Below, piece after piece: positions 29,224 through 38,250 of a DNA stretch of 64,000 bases (its first letter is position 1; every line of letters starts with the position of its first letter). Both the position numbers and the translations under genes were made by a program. The notes under the pieces are model-generated. The model was not told the DNA's origin, did no database searches, and was given only the letters and a program-made list of their open reading frames with translations. This DNA comes from CAVQAH01 sp963784195 (GTDB lineage Bacteria > Acidobacteriota > Vicinamibacteria > Vicinamibacterales > 2-12-FULL-66-21): assembly GCA_963784195.1 (NCBI GenBank), contig CAWARA010000015.1:62001-126000 (forward strand), read 5' to 3'.

Positions 29224-31695
29224 CTATTCCGAGCGCAGAGCCACGGTCGGGTCCAGGCGGCTCGCGCGCCGCGCGGGTAGATAGCACGCGAGCGCTGCCA
29301 CCGTGAGCAAGACAGGTGGCACGGCGGCGAACGTCAGCGGATCAGTCGCCGTGATGCCGAAGAGCAGGCTCCTGACGACCCTTGTCGAGAGCGCGGCGGC
29401 GATCAGCCCGACGGCCGTGCCCGCAGCCGCCGGCTTCAGGCCTTGCATCACCATCATCCGACCGACCGTGGCGTTCGTCGCGCCGAGCGCCATGCGCAGG
29501 CCGATCTCGGACGTTCGCTGCGAGACGGCGAAGGACACCACACCGTAGAGGCCGATCGCCGCGAGAAGGAGGGCGAGGGCAGCGAACGCGCCCACGAGCA
29601 GCGTGTTGAAGCGACGCTCCGCCGTTGTCCGCCCCATCAATTCGTCCATCGTCTGGAACTGGAAAACGGCCAGAGCGGGGTCCAGGCGGCGGACTTCTTC
29701 CCGGACGGCGCCGATGACGGAGCGCGGCTCGCCTCGAGTGTGGATGATGGCCGTCACGCCGCGGCTCGCGATGTCGAGCAGCGGTCGGTAGAGCGTCGGA
29801 ACCGCTGCCTCCTGGAGCGTCGGCCTGACGTCGCCGACGACGCCGATCACCTCGTAGCGAGGGGCAGGAAAACCCTCGTTCCGCTCGCGCTGCATTTCGA
29901 AGTCGAAGAAGATGCGCTTGCCAATCGGGTCCTCTCCCGGAAAGAACATCCTCGCCATCGACTCGCTGATGACGATCGATCCCGGCCGCGGGTTCGCCGG
30001 GTCGAAGCCCACGCCGTCCTGAGGGGTGAAGGTCCGGCCGCGTACCAGCGGAATGCCGGCGGCCGCGAAATAGCCGGGATCGGCGCTCCGCTCCAATGCC
30101 GCGAAGAACTTGCCAGGCACGTACGGCCGGCCTTCGATGTAGAAGAACAGCGTGTTGCATCCACCGGTCAGCGGCGGACACGAGACGAGGCCGGCCGATT
30201 CGACGCCGGGCGCGACGCGCAGCCTGTCGCCAAGCTGGGCGAGGGTCGCCGACCGTCTTGCCTGCTGCTGGTACGCCGGGCCCGCGAGCGTCGTGGCCAT
30301 GGTCAACATGTTGTCGACGCGAACGCCGGGCCGGACTTGATAGAGGCGCGAGAAACTCTGGACCAGAAGTCCCGCGACCGTCAGGAGCACGACAGATAAC
30401 GCGACCTCAATCGCAATCACCGCGTTGCGAAACCGCCGATACCTCGGAGTGTCGATGTTGCCTCGTGCCGTGCCCTTCATGTCGGCGCCGGAGGTGCGCG
30501 AGCTGCGCATCGCCGGGACGACCCCAATGGCGATGCCGGCGCCAAGGGCAACCGCAAGAGCGAAAAGCAGCACCGAGGGATCGACGAAGCCGCTGTCGTT
30601 CGCGAGGATCGTGTCAGCGCCCGGCGCACGGGCGGCGAGCAGCCTCGCCAGCCACGATGCGAGCACCACTCCACCCGCTCCACCGGCGAGGCCGAGCAGG
30701 ACGCTCTCGGTGATCAACTGCTGGGTGACCTGCCTCCGGGTCGCACCAAGCGCCCTGCGGATGCTGAACTCTCTGGTGCGCGTTGCGGCGCGCGTGAGCA
30801 TGAGGTTGGCGATGTTGAGGCAGGCGATGAACAGGACGCACACGACGGCGGCGAAGAGGACCGTCAACGGCCTGCGCGCGTCGGCGACGAGATCCGCGTG
30901 CAGCGGGACCACCGTGGCGCCTGCGCCGGTCGCTTCCTGGGGATGTGCCGCCTTGTAGCGCGCGGAGATCGCATCGATTTCCGCTTGAGCTTGTTCAAAG
31001 GTCACGTCCGCGCGCAGCCGGCCGACCACAGCGAGGTTATGCAGGTCGTGCCGCATCTGCATCTGCGGCGGCAGGGTCGTCAGGAGGGGGAACCAGATCT
31101 CGACGAAGCGGCTCGGGAACATGAATCCGCGAGGTGCGACGCCGATGACTTCGTGACTGGTGTTGTCGATGCGGATGGAGCGGCCGACGATGTTCGCCGC
31201 GCCACCAAACTGCCGCTGCCAGAGATCGAAGCTGATGATCACCGTGCGCGGAGCTCCGAACCGGTCGTCCTCGGGCCGAAAGGCGCGACCCAGGACCGGC
31301 ACCACGCGAGTTGTCGCGAACACGTTGCCGGAGCAATGGCACATCCCGACCCGCACCGCCTCGGCATCGCTCGCCTCGGGCGCCACCGTGACGGACCGCG
31401 TCGCGTAGGCCGTGATGTTCTCGAAGCTCGACGAGCCCTGCTGCCAGTCGAGGAAATTTCCCGCCGCAACCGACATCCGCGTCTCGCCGGCCCCGAGATT
31501 GCGCTCGTACAGCGCGGCCAGCCGCTCCGGCGACTCGAACGGAAGCGGCCGCAGCAACAACGCGTTCACGATGCTGAAAATCGCGGTGCTCGCGCCAATG
31601 CCGAGCGTCAGCGTGACGATCACCAGCAGGGTGAACCCCGGCCGTTTCGCGAGCGAGCGCAAGGCGAACGTCACGTCGCGCCGAATCGTTTCCAT
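29224..31695 (-). CDS. ADOP-family FtsX/MacB-like permease
   Basis: 823 residues with two MacB_PCD-FtsX units: the first starts FALRSLAKRPGFTLLVIVTL with TLGIGASTAIFSIVNALLLR, and its FtsX part includes RREFSIRRALGATRRQVTQQ-like sequence (REFSIRRALGATRRQVTQQL); the second ends with RTSEIGLRMALGATNATVGR. No ATPase is adjacent, as expected of the acidobacterial duplicated orphan permeases. Role in efflux or lipoprotein/peptide export is only inferred. The start ATG 31695 was preferred over 31701 because AGGAGG lies eight bases upstream of the former and only two from the latter. Confidence 0.9.
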   Translation of the reverse strand: METIRRDVTFALRSLAKRPGFTLLVIVTLTLGIGASTAIFSIVNALLLRPLPFESPERLAALYERNLGAGETRMSVAAGNFLDWQQGSSSFENITAYATRSVTVAPEASDAEAVRVGMCHCSGNVFATTRVVPVLGRAFRPEDDRFGAPRTVIISFDLWQRQFGGAANIVGRSIRIDNTSHEVIGVAPRGFMFPSRFVEIWFPLLTTLPPQMQMRHDLHNLAVVGRLRADVTFEQAQAEIDAISARYKAAHPQEATGAGATVVPLHADLVADARRPLTVLFAAVVCVLFIACLNIANLMLTRAATRTREFSIRRALGATRRQVTQQLITESVLLGLAGGAGGVVLASWLARLLAARAPGADTILANDSGFVDPSVLLFALAVALGAGIAIGVVPAMRSSRTSGADMKGTARGNIDTPRYRRFRNAVIAIEVALSVVLLTVAGLLVQSFSRLYQVRPGVRVDNMLTMATTLAGPAYQQQARRSATLAQLGDRLRVAPGVESAGLVSCPPLTGGCNTLFFYIEGRPYVPGKFFAALERSADPGYFAAAGIPLVRGRTFTPQDGVGFDPANPRPGSIVISESMARMFFPGEDPIGKRIFFDFEMQRERNEGFPAPRYEVIGVVGDVRPTLQEAAVPTLYRPLLDIASRGVTAIIHTRGEPRSVIGAVREEVRRLDPALAVFQFQTMDELMGRTTAERRFNTLLVGAFAALALLLAAIGLYGVVSFAVSQRTSEIGLRMALGATNATVGRMMVMQGLKPAAAGTAVGLIAAALSTRVVRSLLFGITATDPLTFAAVPPVLLTVAALACYLPARRASRLDPTVALRSE

Positions 31696-31775
31696 TGGCA
31701 TTCCCTCCTACAGCGGCGCGCTGTGGCGCCGGCTGTTGGACGAGGAAGCCTCCGGATTGGTTGGCCGCGTGCCCT

Positions 31776-33158
31776 CTAGTGGCCCGTGCCGGCGAGCGCG
31801 GACAGCGTCAGGGCGGCGAGGCGTTCGTCATCTTCGGGCGTTACCGTGCGCAGATCGATCAGAACGCGTCCCTCTTCGATCCTCGCGATCACCGGCGGTT
31901 TGGACCTCCTGAGCGCCGACTCGAGTGCATCGGCCGAGCCGCCTGGCGCGGCGATCGTCACGACTCGCGTGGCCAGCTGCGATCCCGGCACGCTGCCGCC
32001 GCCAATCGTCGAAAACCCATCACGCACGTCGGCATTGAATCCTGCCGATCGGACGGCGGCTGCCAGGGCCGACGCGCGCGCATCGATCGCTTCGACGGAC
32101 ATGACGATCATCCGCGCGACAGGTACGGTTTCGGCGGCTTTTCCGGACGCGTACGCTTCGAGTGTCGCGTCCAGCGCGGCATAGGTCATCTTGTCGACGC
32201 GCAAGGCGCGCATCAACGGATGTTTCCGCACCAGTGCCACGGTGGCCGACCTGCCTGCCAGAATGCCGGCCTGGGGTCCGCCCAGCAGCTTGTCGCCGCT
32301 GAACATGACGAGATCCGCGCCCGCCGCGATGCTGCTCCTGACCGAAGGTTCGTCGCCAAGAGACTCGAGTCCTCCGGGAACATCGAGAAAGCCGCTGCCC
32401 AGATCTTCCAGGACCGCAATCCCGAAGCGCCGTCCGAGCTGTACGAGCTCGTCGAGCGAAGGCCGCTCGGTGAAGCCCTCGACGCGGAAATTCGATGGGT
32501 GAACGCGCAGGATCGCGGCGGTTCGATCGCCGATGGCTGCGGCGTAGTCGGCAGCACGCGTCCGGTTCGTGGTACCCACCTCACGCAGAACCGCACCGGA
32601 CTGTGCCATGACGTCGGGTACGCGGAACCCTCCGCCAATCTCGACCAGCTCGCCGCGAGAGATGATGACTTCACGGCCTGCCGCGACGGCCGCGAGCCCG
32701 AGCAGCGTCGCAGCGGCATTGTTGTTGACGACGACCGCTGCCTCCGCCCCGGTGAGACGGCAGAGAAGGCGCTCGGCATGTATGTCGCGTTTGCCGCGAC
32801 GGCCGGCGGCCAGGTCATATTCGAGATTGGTGTAGCCCTGGGCCAGCTCGGCGACGCGTTCCACAGCCGCCCGCGACAGCGGCGCCCGTCCGAGATTGGT
32901 GTGAACCACTACGCCGGTCGCATTGATCACCTGACGCAACGACGACGTGTGTTCGGAATGGAGGCGGCGGACCAATCCGGCTTCCATCGTCGCCGCGATG
33001 TCGGCTGGTGCGTCGCCCTTCGTCAAGCGTTCGCGCATGGCGTCGGCTTCGGCGCGCAGGGCTTCGACGACGGCCGCATGCCCGAACCGTTCTTCGAGCG
33101 GGCGGATGCCTTCACGCTGGCGCAATTGTTCGATTGATGGAATGTTTCGAAATGACAT
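31776..33158 (-). CDS. selA: L-seryl-tRNA(Sec) selenium transferase
   Basis: PLP enzyme that converts Ser-tRNA(Sec) to Sec-tRNA(Sec) with selenophosphate. 460 residues: N-terminal IPSIEQLRQREGIRPLEERF, NATGVVVHTNLGRAPLS, and the PLP lysine in MFSGDKLLGGPQAGILAG. selB and selC, often nearby, are not in this window, and no selenoprotein gene was recognised. Separate promoter likely; it reads toward the permease gene, 80 bases away. Confidence 0.95.
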   Translation of the reverse strand: MSFRNIPSIEQLRQREGIRPLEERFGHAAVVEALRAEADAMRERLTKGDAPADIAATMEAGLVRRLHSEHTSSLRQVINATGVVVHTNLGRAPLSRAAVERVAELAQGYTNLEYDLAAGRRGKRDIHAERLLCRLTGAEAAVVVNNNAAATLLGLAAVAAGREVIISRGELVEIGGGFRVPDVMAQSGAVLREVGTTNRTRAADYAAAIGDRTAAILRVHPSNFRVEGFTERPSLDELVQLGRRFGIAVLEDLGSGFLDVPGGLESLGDEPSVRSSIAAGADLVMFSGDKLLGGPQAGILAGRSATVALVRKHPLMRALRVDKMTYAALDATLEAYASGKAAETVPVARMIVMSVEAIDARASALAAAVRSAGFNADVRDGFSTIGGGSVPGSQLATRVVTIAAPGGSADALESALRRSKPPVIARIEEGRVLIDLRTVTPEDDERLAALTLSALAGTGH

Positions 33159-33194
33159 GCGACATATTTCGAATAAGCAACGAGCTGGCTAGCA

Positions 33195-33225
33195 GCACGC
33201 CCGGCCTGAAGGTCGGGCCTACAGG
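33195..33225. repeat. REP-like palindrome, family 1
   Basis: GCACGCCCGGCCTGAAGG followed by TCGGGCCTACAG; inner palindrome CCCGRCCT-GAAGGTCGGG. Same family as 38120-38250 and 49583-49610. Confidence 0.85.
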
Positions 33226-33258
33226 TATCCCTCAAAGAGGCAATGGGGTTCTTCGAGC

Positions 33259-33284
33259 GACGAACCACGGACCACGAACCACGG
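33259..33284. repeat. 7-nt tandem array
   Basis: Three units of ACCACGG/ACCACGA plus partial copies, upstream of the gene at 33355. Confidence 0.7.
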
Positions 33285-33354
33285 CTGGTGACGGTGTTCC
33301 CTTCACTCTCGTTTCACGATACCATCGACTTTCTTCCGAACATCGCCAGAACCG

Positions 33355-33807
33355 ATGAAATCCGGTAACCCTTCCGCGCCCATCGACAACACGCCGCCAA
33401 AGGTCGAGGCGCCTCCATACCGGCCGACAGAACGCTTCTGGCCGTATCTCGATCTGGCGGAGCAGCCGACGGACGAGGAGCTGGCGCGTCTCGATCCGGC
33501 CCTCGCGGAAGCGCTCTTCGGCACGCCGAAGCGCCCGTTTTCCGTGTCGCTCGAGTTTGCGCCGTTCACCGGTACCGACTATGAGAAAGCGCTGACGCTG
33601 GCGCGCGCGTCGGCGGAGTACCTGGAGATCGGTCATGGGGATCGCCGGCGGCATCGTGCCCGGTTTTTTCCCCAGGATGCCGAGCGTCTGCGCGATCTCT
33701 TCGAGGTCGTTGGCCGTTTCGACTCCTGCGAGGTGCTCATCGACGATCGACCCGTGCCCTACGCACGGGAGTTATGGCTGCCGCTCATCTGGTTTCTCAT
33801 CCGCTGA
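33355..33807 (+). CDS. Hypothetical protein
   Basis: 150 residues, not recognised. The first 35 residues are Pro/Asn-rich, then PTERFWPYLDLAEQPTDEEL and ARLDPALAEALFG, followed by PFSVSLEFAPFTGTDYEKAL and a C-terminal FDSCEVLIDDRPVPYARELW segment. No signal peptide or membrane segment except a weak hydrophobic end (LPLIWFLIR). Sixteen bases separate it from the next gene, so they are probably cotranscribed. Confidence 0.6.
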   Translation: MKSGNPSAPIDNTPPKVEAPPYRPTERFWPYLDLAEQPTDEELARLDPALAEALFGTPKRPFSVSLEFAPFTGTDYEKALTLARASAEYLEIGHGDRRRHRARFFPQDAERLRDLFEVVGRFDSCEVLIDDRPVPYARELWLPLIWFLIR

Positions 33808-33822
33808 CCTCGCACGTTCCCG

Positions 33823-34407
33823 ATGGCCGACCTCCCCGACGTCCAGCGCGATCTCGAGATTCTTGCCGCTGAATTGAAGCGCCTCGAGGCGGAATACAAC
33901 ATGTTCTTCGCGGGCCGCCTGCCGCGGCCCCCGTGGGAGACGCGGAACCGGGTCAACGCCATGGTCAAGCGATACGACCGCGGCCACATCCAGACCACCG
34001 GCGACCGGTTTCGTTTCGAGATGCTGCAGTCACGCTTCCAGACGCTCACGGATCTGTGGGATCGGGGCCTCCGCGCGCGTGAGGAAGGCCGCCCGGGGCC
34101 GTTTGCCCAGCCGCCCCCGAAGGAGCGCACGAAGAAGCGCGCGGCTGACGGGAAGCTCGTCCACGCAGCGGCCTTCAAGGATCCCATCCATGAGATGGAC
34201 AAGCTCCACACGCTGTACGATTCCCTGATGAACGCCCGTCGAACGCACGGCGAGGAAGTCGTGCCGTTCCACAAGTTTGCGGCGCTCGTGAAGAATCAGG
34301 TCACGAAACTGCGGGAAGCAGGGAATAACGAGGTCGCGTTCCGCGTCGCCGTGAAGGACGGGAAAGTTGCGTTTACGGTCCGGGGCTTGAAGGGGTCTGA
34401 CGAGTGA
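33823..34407 (+). CDS. Conserved hypothetical, MXAN_5187-like
   Basis: 194 residues, soluble and charged. A coiled-coil start (VQRDLEILAAELKRLEAEYN MFF) and the segment TTGDRFRFEMLQSRFQTLTD LWDRGL resemble the C-terminal domain seen in Myxococcus protein MXAN_5187 and its relatives. A basic Pro-rich linker is followed by a C-terminal region (FHKFAALVKNQVTKLREAGN). Function is unknown. Probably in one unit with the preceding gene; convergent with cspA across a strong hairpin. Confidence 0.7.
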   Translation: MADLPDVQRDLEILAAELKRLEAEYNMFFAGRLPRPPWETRNRVNAMVKRYDRGHIQTTGDRFRFEMLQSRFQTLTDLWDRGLRAREEGRPGPFAQPPPKERTKKRAADGKLVHAAAFKDPIHEMDKLHTLYDSLMNARRTHGEEVVPFHKFAALVKNQVTKLREAGNNEVAFRVAVKDGKVAFTVRGLKGSDE

Positions 34408-34425
34408 GGCGAAGGAAGAACGGAG

Positions 34426-34451
34426 ATCGGGGCGCCCACCGGCGCCCCGAT
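34426..34451. terminator. Bidirectional hairpin terminator
   Basis: Perfect 11-bp stem ATCGGGGCGCC/GGCGCCCCGAT with a CACC loop between the convergent genes ending at 34407 and 34466. Flanks are only weakly T-rich. Confidence 0.7.
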
Positions 34452-34465
34452 TCCGCTCGGGAGAT

Positions 34466-34672
34466 TCAGCTGACCTTTGTGACGTTGCCGGCCTGCGGGC
34501 CCTTTGGGCCGTCAACGATTTCGAACTCGACCGCCTGTCCCTCCTCGAGCGTGCGGAATCCGTTCCCCTGGACCGCCGAGAAGTGGACGAACACGTCGCT
34601 GCCGCCGTCACGTTCGATGAATCCGTAACCCTTGGCGTTGTTGAACCACTTGACCTTACCTGTGATACGCAT
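34466..34672 (-). CDS. cspA: Cold-shock-domain protein
   Basis: 68-residue single CSD protein that binds single-stranded RNA and DNA. RNP1 is KGYGFIER and RNP2 is VFVHFSAV; starts MRITGKVKWFNNAKGYGFIE. ATG 34672 matches the family and has AGGAAA upstream; the frame extends to 34759 without homology. Transcribed from a near-consensus promoter (34817-34845) with a leader of about 138 nt that includes an intrinsic terminator, suggesting control at the level of leader RNA. Confidence 0.95.
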   Translation of the reverse strand: MRITGKVKWFNNAKGYGFIERDGGSDVFVHFSAVQGNGFRTLEEGQAVEFEIVDGPKGPQAGNVTKVS

Positions 34673-34757
34673 CGTACTTTTCCTGCCTTGCAATGGCGCG
34701 GCGCGTGGCGCCGCATGACACCCGTCGATCGCCACCCATGTGGGCGGCGGCGGACAC

Positions 34758-34782
34758 AAAAAAAGACCGCGAGTCCGCGGCC
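34758..34782 (-). terminator. Intrinsic terminator in the cspA leader
   Basis: On the minus strand a 7-bp stem GGCCGCG/CGCGGTC with a GACT loop (one G-U pair) is followed by seven U. It lies 86 bases upstream of the cspA start codon and about 30 bases after the predicted transcription start. Confidence 0.8.
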
Positions 34783-34816
34783 TCGGCTTGCGGCGCTGGC
34801 CCGCCAGCGCCCGAAA

Positions 34817-34845
34817 ATATTAGCCGTCGTGCTTGTAAATGTCAA
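34817..34845 (-). promoter_or_regulatory. Sigma-70-type promoter for cspA
   Basis: Minus-strand TTGACA (34845-34840) and TAATAT (34822-34817) separated by exactly 17 bp. The predicted start is near 34810. The -35 lies a few bases upstream of the divergent purH start codon at 34860. Confidence 0.85.
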
Positions 34846-34859
34846 GAAAACAGACCAAT

Positions 34860-36420
34860 ATGCGCGCAATTTTGAGCGTTTCTGACAAGACCGGCCTGCT
34901 GGAGCTGGGGAGGGGTCTGGTCGCGTTGGGGACCGAACTGGTGTCCACAGGCGGGACGGCCCGCGCCCTGTCCGAAGGCGGGCTGCCGGTCACCAACGTT
35001 TCGGACGTCACAGGGTTTCCGGAAATGATGGACGGCCGGGTCAAGACGCTGCACCCGGCGATTCACGGCGGCATCCTCGCCCGGCGCAGCCGCCCCGACG
35101 ACCTCGCCGCCATAAAGGCGCAAGGTATCTCCCTGGTCGATCTCGTCGTCGTCAACCTGTATCCGTTCGCCAAGGCAGCCGAGAATCTCGACACCCCGTT
35201 CAACTCGCTGGTTGAGGAAATCGACATCGGCGGCCCCAGCCTCGTCCGTGCGGCCGCCAAGAACTTCCAGGATGTGCTCGTCGTGGTGGATCCCGCGGAT
35301 TACTCGCGGGTGCTCGAGGAGTTGCGCCGGCCCGAAGGGCCTGCGCCGGCATTTCGCTTCGAGCTCATGCAGAAGGCCTTCAAGCACACCGGCGCTTACG
35401 ACGTGACCATCGCCATGACGCTGGCGCACGTGGACTACGCCGGCGGAGCGATGCGCCGCCAGGCCGTGCCAAAAACGCATGGCGAGGCACGTCCGCTCCG
35501 TTATGGTGAGAACCCGCACCAGCAGGCGTTCTGGCAGACGTTGCCAGCCGAGCTCGGCCGTGCGTGGGACGTGCACCAGGGGAAGGAGCTGTCGTTCACC
35601 AACCTGCTCGATCTCGACGCGGCGGTTCGGATTGCTCTCGAATTCAGCGAGCCCGCGGCGGTGGTCATCAAGCACACGAACCCCTGCGGAGTGGCAACCG
35701 GCGAATCGATCGCCGACGCCTACGTCCGCGCGCGCGAAGCCGATCCGCTGTCGGCATTTCGGCGGCATCGTTGGACTGAACCGGCCGCTCGACGAAGCGA
35801 CGGCCAAGGCCCTGACGTCGACCTTCATCGAAGCGGTGATCGCGCCGCGGTTGGACGATGCTGCGCGCGCGATACTCGCCCAGAAGGCGAACATGCGCGT
35901 CGTCACGACGGATTTCGAGAGACTCCTCGCGCCGATCAAGATCGGACCCGACGATGCGCGCTCGTTTCTGGGCGGGATGCTGATGCAGGATCGCGACGTC
36001 GTGCGTGAGGCAGCCGAGCCCTGGCCTCAGGCTGATTTCCCCAAAGTGGTGACGAAGCGTCAGCCCGGCGCCGAGGAGTGGACGGCGTTGAGGTTTGCCT
36101 GGCGCGTCTGCGCACACGTGAAGTCGAACGCAGTGATTTTCACGGCCGCCGATCGCACGCTCGCGATGGGTGCCGGGCAGATGAGCCGCGTAGATGCCGT
36201 CAAGGTGGCGGTGCTCAAGGCGGGCGCGTCGCTGAAGGGATCCGTCGCCGCCTCCGACGCGTTCTTTCCGTTTCGCGATGGCCTCGACGCAATCGCCGAG
36301 GCCGGTGCGACCGCAATCGCGCAGCCAGGCGGCTCGGTCCGCGATGCCGAAGTGATCGCCGCTGCCGACGAGCGCGGCCTCGCGATGGTCTTTACGGGGA
36401 AACGCCATTTCCGGCACTGA
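34860..36420 (+). CDS. purH: Bifunctional AICAR transformylase/IMP cyclohydrolase, frameshifted near 35757
   Basis: Last two steps of IMP synthesis. The N-terminal cyclohydrolase domain starts MRAILSVSDKTGLLELGRGL and includes STGGTARALSEGGLPVTNVS; the transformylase domain has RYGENPHQQAFW, AVVIKHTNPCGVATGES and, after the shift, GGIVGLNRPLDEATAKAL, KSNAVIFTAADRTLAMGAGQ and the C-terminal GKRHFRH. The frame changes in a TTT run after DPLSAF; removing one T gives a normal 519-residue protein. ATG 34860 fits the family; ATG 34839 adds seven residues. The core is intact otherwise, so I think the gene is functional. Confidence 0.93.
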
Positions 36421-36469
36421 GATCCGTTCGGCGCAACCGACGGCTTTTTCGGCGCGGCATCGCCGCGTT

Positions 36470-38131
36470 GTGCTGCTGCTGCTGTTCGCGGCGGCTGTCG
36501 TGTACTTCGTCGATCTCGGTGGCTCGTCGATCTGGGACGCGAACGAAGCGTTCTACGCGGAAACGCCGCGCGAAATGATGGAACGCGGCGACTACGTCGG
36601 CCCGACGTTCAACTACGAGCCACGCCTCAACAAGCCGGTCCTGAGCTACTGGATCGTCGCCGCGTTCTATCACGTCCTCGGGGTGTCGGTCGGCGCGCAG
36701 CGTCTGGCCATCGCGATCGGCGCGATCCTGATGATCGTCGCCGCCTTCCATCTCGCCCGTATTTCATGGCCTGAGTCCCTGCCCTCAGAAGGCGCAAAGC
36801 TGGCCGGCCTGTGGGCTGCCCTCGGCATTGCCGTGTCACCTCGGCATGTCATGTTCGGGCGACGGATCTTCATCGACATCTACATCTCGATGTTCATGGC
36901 GATGACGTTGCTCTGTTTCGCGCTGTCGGAGCGCTACCCGAGCCGGCGCCGGCTGTTTCTTGCGTTGATGTACGTGGCTGTTGGATTGGGCGTGCTGACG
37001 AAGGGTCCGGCCTTCGCGCTGCTTCCGGGGCTCGTGTTCGCCGTCTATCTCGCGGGTCATCGCGAGCTGCGGCGCATCACCGAGATGATGATCCCGGCCG
37101 GTATCGTCATCGTCCTGGCCATTGTCGTGCCCTGGTACGCGGCGCAGTACGCGCGTCACGGCTGGACCTACATCGTTTCGTTCGTCGTCGGCGAAAACCT
37201 CGCGCGGTACACCGAGGGACTCGGGGTCAACGCCGATCGCGCGTTCTGGTTCTATGTCCCGGTCGTGTTCACGGACGCGTTTCCGCTGTCGATTCTCGGT
37301 GTGGCGGCGGCAATCTGGTGGTTTCGCGACCGGGCAGCCGGGATGCAGGCCGATCCGTCGTACCGAATCCGATCCTTGCTGTGGATCTGGATCATAGTGA
37401 TCGTCGGGTTCTTCTCGATCTCCGCGGCCAAACAGGATTTGTATGTCTATCCGGTCGTTCCGGCCGTGACGGCGGTAGCAGGAGTCGCGATCGCGCGATT
37501 CGCCGCCGGCGATCGATCCTCGCCGCGACAGGCGCTCGTGGTGACGACGATGGTGACGGGGGGAGTTCTGCTCGCCCTGGGCATCGGCGTTCTCTTCCTG
37601 CTCAATCGCGCAGACTCGGCGTACTCGCTTCAGGGCATTGCGACGATTGGCGGCCTGGCGATCCTGGGCGGGGCGTTGACCGTGATGCTGGCGATGCGCC
37701 AGGGGATTCAAACAGGGCTCGTCGCCCTGTGCGTGACGCTCGCGGCGATCAACTGGACGTTCGTTGTGAGGACGCTACCAAGCTTCGAGGCGTACAAGCC
37801 TGTTCCGGGATTCGCTCGTGAGCTGAACTCCCGGGCCACCGCGAAGGACGTGGTCGCCACCTACAACGTTGCGCTGCCGAGCCTTGTGTTCTACCTTCAG
37901 CGCCACGTCGAGATGGCCTACGACCCGGCGCCGATCCGGACGTTTCTCGACGACGAGCGTACGGCCTACGTGATCATGTCGCGTGATGACTACGCTGCGA
38001 TCGACGCCGTCACCGATCGCCCGACCTGCATCGTCAGCACGCAGCCCACGTTCAACGTCAAACTCCGCGACGTTCTTTCGCGTCAGCCCGTTCCGGATTT
38101 GGTGCTTGTGACGAATCGGTGCCACCTGTAG
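36470..38131 (+). CDS. ArnT/PMT-like membrane glycosyltransferase
   Basis: 553 residues with about 12 membrane segments. The first periplasmic loop has the acidic motif SSIWDANEAFYAETPREMME and NYEPRLNKPVLSYWIVAAFY, matching GT83/GT39 enzymes that use polyprenyl-phosphate sugars (ArnT, dolichyl-phosphate mannosyltransferase types). A soluble C-terminal part follows. GTG 36470 is the start, about 50 bases after purH. The stop codon TAG lies in a REP element (38120-38156), which also fixes the last residues C-H-L. Probably modifies a lipid-linked sugar or surface glycan. Confidence 0.85.
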   Translation: MLLLLFAAAVVYFVDLGGSSIWDANEAFYAETPREMMERGDYVGPTFNYEPRLNKPVLSYWIVAAFYHVLGVSVGAQRLAIAIGAILMIVAAFHLARISWPESLPSEGAKLAGLWAALGIAVSPRHVMFGRRIFIDIYISMFMAMTLLCFALSERYPSRRRLFLALMYVAVGLGVLTKGPAFALLPGLVFAVYLAGHRELRRITEMMIPAGIVIVLAIVVPWYAAQYARHGWTYIVSFVVGENLARYTEGLGVNADRAFWFYVPVVFTDAFPLSILGVAAAIWWFRDRAAGMQADPSYRIRSLLWIWIIVIVGFFSISAAKQDLYVYPVVPAVTAVAGVAIARFAAGDRSSPRQALVVTTMVTGGVLLALGIGVLFLLNRADSAYSLQGIATIGGLAILGGALTVMLAMRQGIQTGLVALCVTLAAINWTFVVRTLPSFEAYKPVPGFARELNSRATAKDVVATYNVALPSLVFYLQRHVEMAYDPAPIRTFLDDERTAYVIMSRDDYAAIDAVTDRPTCIVSTQPTFNVKLRDVLSRQPVPDLVLVTNRCHL

Positions 38132-38250
38132 GCCCGACCTTCAGGTCGGGCGTGCCCCAAGCCAGCTTGGTTGCTGATTCGATCACGCCAAACCAGCTTG
38201 GTTGCTGATTCCAGCACGCCCGACCTGAAGGTCGGGCCTACAGGTGGCAT
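38120..38250. repeat. Paired inverted REP elements with two internal direct repeats
   Basis: 38120-38156 (GCCACCTGTAGGCCCGACCT then TCAGGTCGGGCGTGCC) is repeated in inverse orientation at 38214-38250. Between them CCAGCTTGGTTGCTGATTC occurs twice (38163 and 38194). The two outer arms supply the ends of both convergent genes. Confidence 0.92.
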
